DNA from: Pseudomonas kuykendallii
GTDB lineage: Bacteria; Pseudomonadota; Gammaproteobacteria; Pseudomonadales; Pseudomonadaceae
NCBI RefSeq assembly: GCF_900106975.1
Contig: NZ_FNNU01000002.1
Coordinates: 682,001-746,000 of the forward strand
Direction: 5' to 3'
Length of the DNA stretch: 64,000 nt
Shown here: piece by piece, positions 63,556-64,000 of the stretch
Position numbering within the stretch: position 1 is the stretch's first letter
Layout of the letters: each line of letters begins with the position of its first letter
Translations under genes and position numbers: made by a program
The notes under the pieces: model-generated
What the model saw: the letters and a program-made list of their open reading frames with translations, nothing else
What the model was told of the DNA's origin: nothing
Database searches by the model: none

Positions 63556-64000
63556 ATGAGCAGGCCATTGCGCATCGCCCTGATCGCCGGCGAAGCGTCC
63601 GGGGACATTCTCGGCGCCGGTTTGATGCAGGCACTCAAGGTTCGACACCCGCAGGTCGAGTTCGTCGGCATCGGCGGGCCGCGGATGATCGCCGAAGGGC
63701 TGAATTCCTATTTCCCCATGGAGCGCCTGGCGGTGATGGGCCTGGTCGAGGTGCTGGGGCGCCTGGCCGAGCTGCTGGCGCGTCGTCGACGTCTGGTCGC
63801 CACGCTGATCGAGCAGCGCCCGGACGTCGTGATCGGCATCGATGCGCCGGACTTCAACCTCGGCCTGGAGCTCAAGCTGCGTCGTGCCGGGATTCGTACC
63901 GTGCACTACGTCAGCCCATCGGTGTGGGCCTGGCGGCAGAAGCGGGTGTTCAAGATCCGCGATGCCTGCGACCTGATGCTTACGCTATTTCCCTTCGAGG
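63556..64000 (+). CDS. lpxB: Lipid-A-disaccharide synthase, 5' part (3' end outside window)
   Basis: The first 148 codons of a protein usually about 375-380 residues long. LpxB joins UDP-2,3-diacyl-glucosamine and lipid X to form the lipid A disaccharide. The GT19 N-terminal motif [23 protein letters not shown] is intact, followed by [46 protein letters not shown] and [21 protein letters not shown] at 63556 follows the lpxA stop by 4 nt. The gene is truncated by the window, not broken. Confidence 0.96.
   Translation, partial: MSRPLRIALIAGEASGDILGAGLMQALKVRHPQVEFVGIGGPRMIAEGLNSYFPMERLAVMGLVEVLGRLAELLARRRRLVATLIEQRPDVVIGIDAPDFNLGLELKLRRAGIRTVHYVSPSVWAWRQKRVFKIRDACDLMLTLFPFE

Overview
The window is a gene-dense, GC-rich stretch of a gammaproteobacterial chromosome. 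It is almost certainly from the genus Pseudomonas: protein lengths and sequences match what I remember of P. aeruginosa orthologues nearly gene for gene (PetABC, SspAB, the mra/dcw cluster, CsdA/SufE, DapC/DapD, GlnD, the bamA-lpx cluster). The species cannot be named from the sequence alone. I see no phage, integrase, transposase, CRISPR array, tRNA or rRNA gene. Most of the window is core housekeeping sequence, and I did not find a convincing new multi-gene system.

Layout. (1) 1-5.5 kb: the 3' part of nfi (endonuclease V), the rplM-rpsI ribosomal operon, petABC (cytochrome bc1) and sspAB (stress regulator and ClpXP adaptor). (2) 5.5-8.9 kb, minus strand: the envelope cluster lpoA-yraN-gmhA/diaA-dolP, divergent from rsmI, followed by rnpB (RNase P RNA). 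(3) 10.5-28.3 kb: the complete division and cell wall (dcw) cluster mraZ-rsmH-ftsL-ftsI-murE-murF-mraY-murD-ftsW-murG-murC-ddlB-ftsQ-ftsA-ftsZ-lpxC, mostly overlapping genes on the plus strand. It starts with a good promoter and a 10-bp-phased repeat that looks like the MraZ operator, and ends at a strong terminator. (4) 28.4-40.3 kb: a mixed region with a DUF4197 protein, plsB, a small cold-shock protein, a hypothetical gene, rlmA, dapE, an ndvB-like GH17-GT2 glucan synthase, tcdA, yehS and a DUF72 gene. (5) 40.3-50.5 kb, mostly minus strand: the csd-sufE sulfur-transfer pair, dapD, a Spx/ArsC-like gene, a Na+/H+ antiporter (plus strand), dapC, glnD and map. (6) 50.6-64 kb, plus strand: rpsB-tsf-pyrH-frr-uppS-cdsA-dxr-rseP-bamA-skp-lpxD-fabZ-lpxA-lpxB (cut by the window end).

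How the genes work together. The dcw cluster makes UDP-MurNAc-pentapeptide and lipid II and runs septation. uppS supplies the undecaprenyl carrier; dapC, dapD and dapE make the meso-diaminopimelate that MurE adds. lpxC, lpxD, lpxA and lpxB make lipid A, with fabZ balancing fatty acid supply; gmhA feeds the LPS core; bamA, skp, dolP and rseP handle outer-membrane assembly and its stress response. plsB and cdsA start phospholipid synthesis. The window is therefore largely an envelope-biogenesis and translation neighbourhood.

Most noteworthy non-coding or structural observations: an approximately 84-bp tandem repeat that duplicates the end of sufE together with a palindromic-repeat arm; REP-like inverted repeats at 32.46 kb and 42.37 kb; the probable MraZ operator; an isolated perfect hairpin before bamA; and a gene-order join at about 28.4 kb linking blocks that lie far apart in P. 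aeruginosa PAO1.
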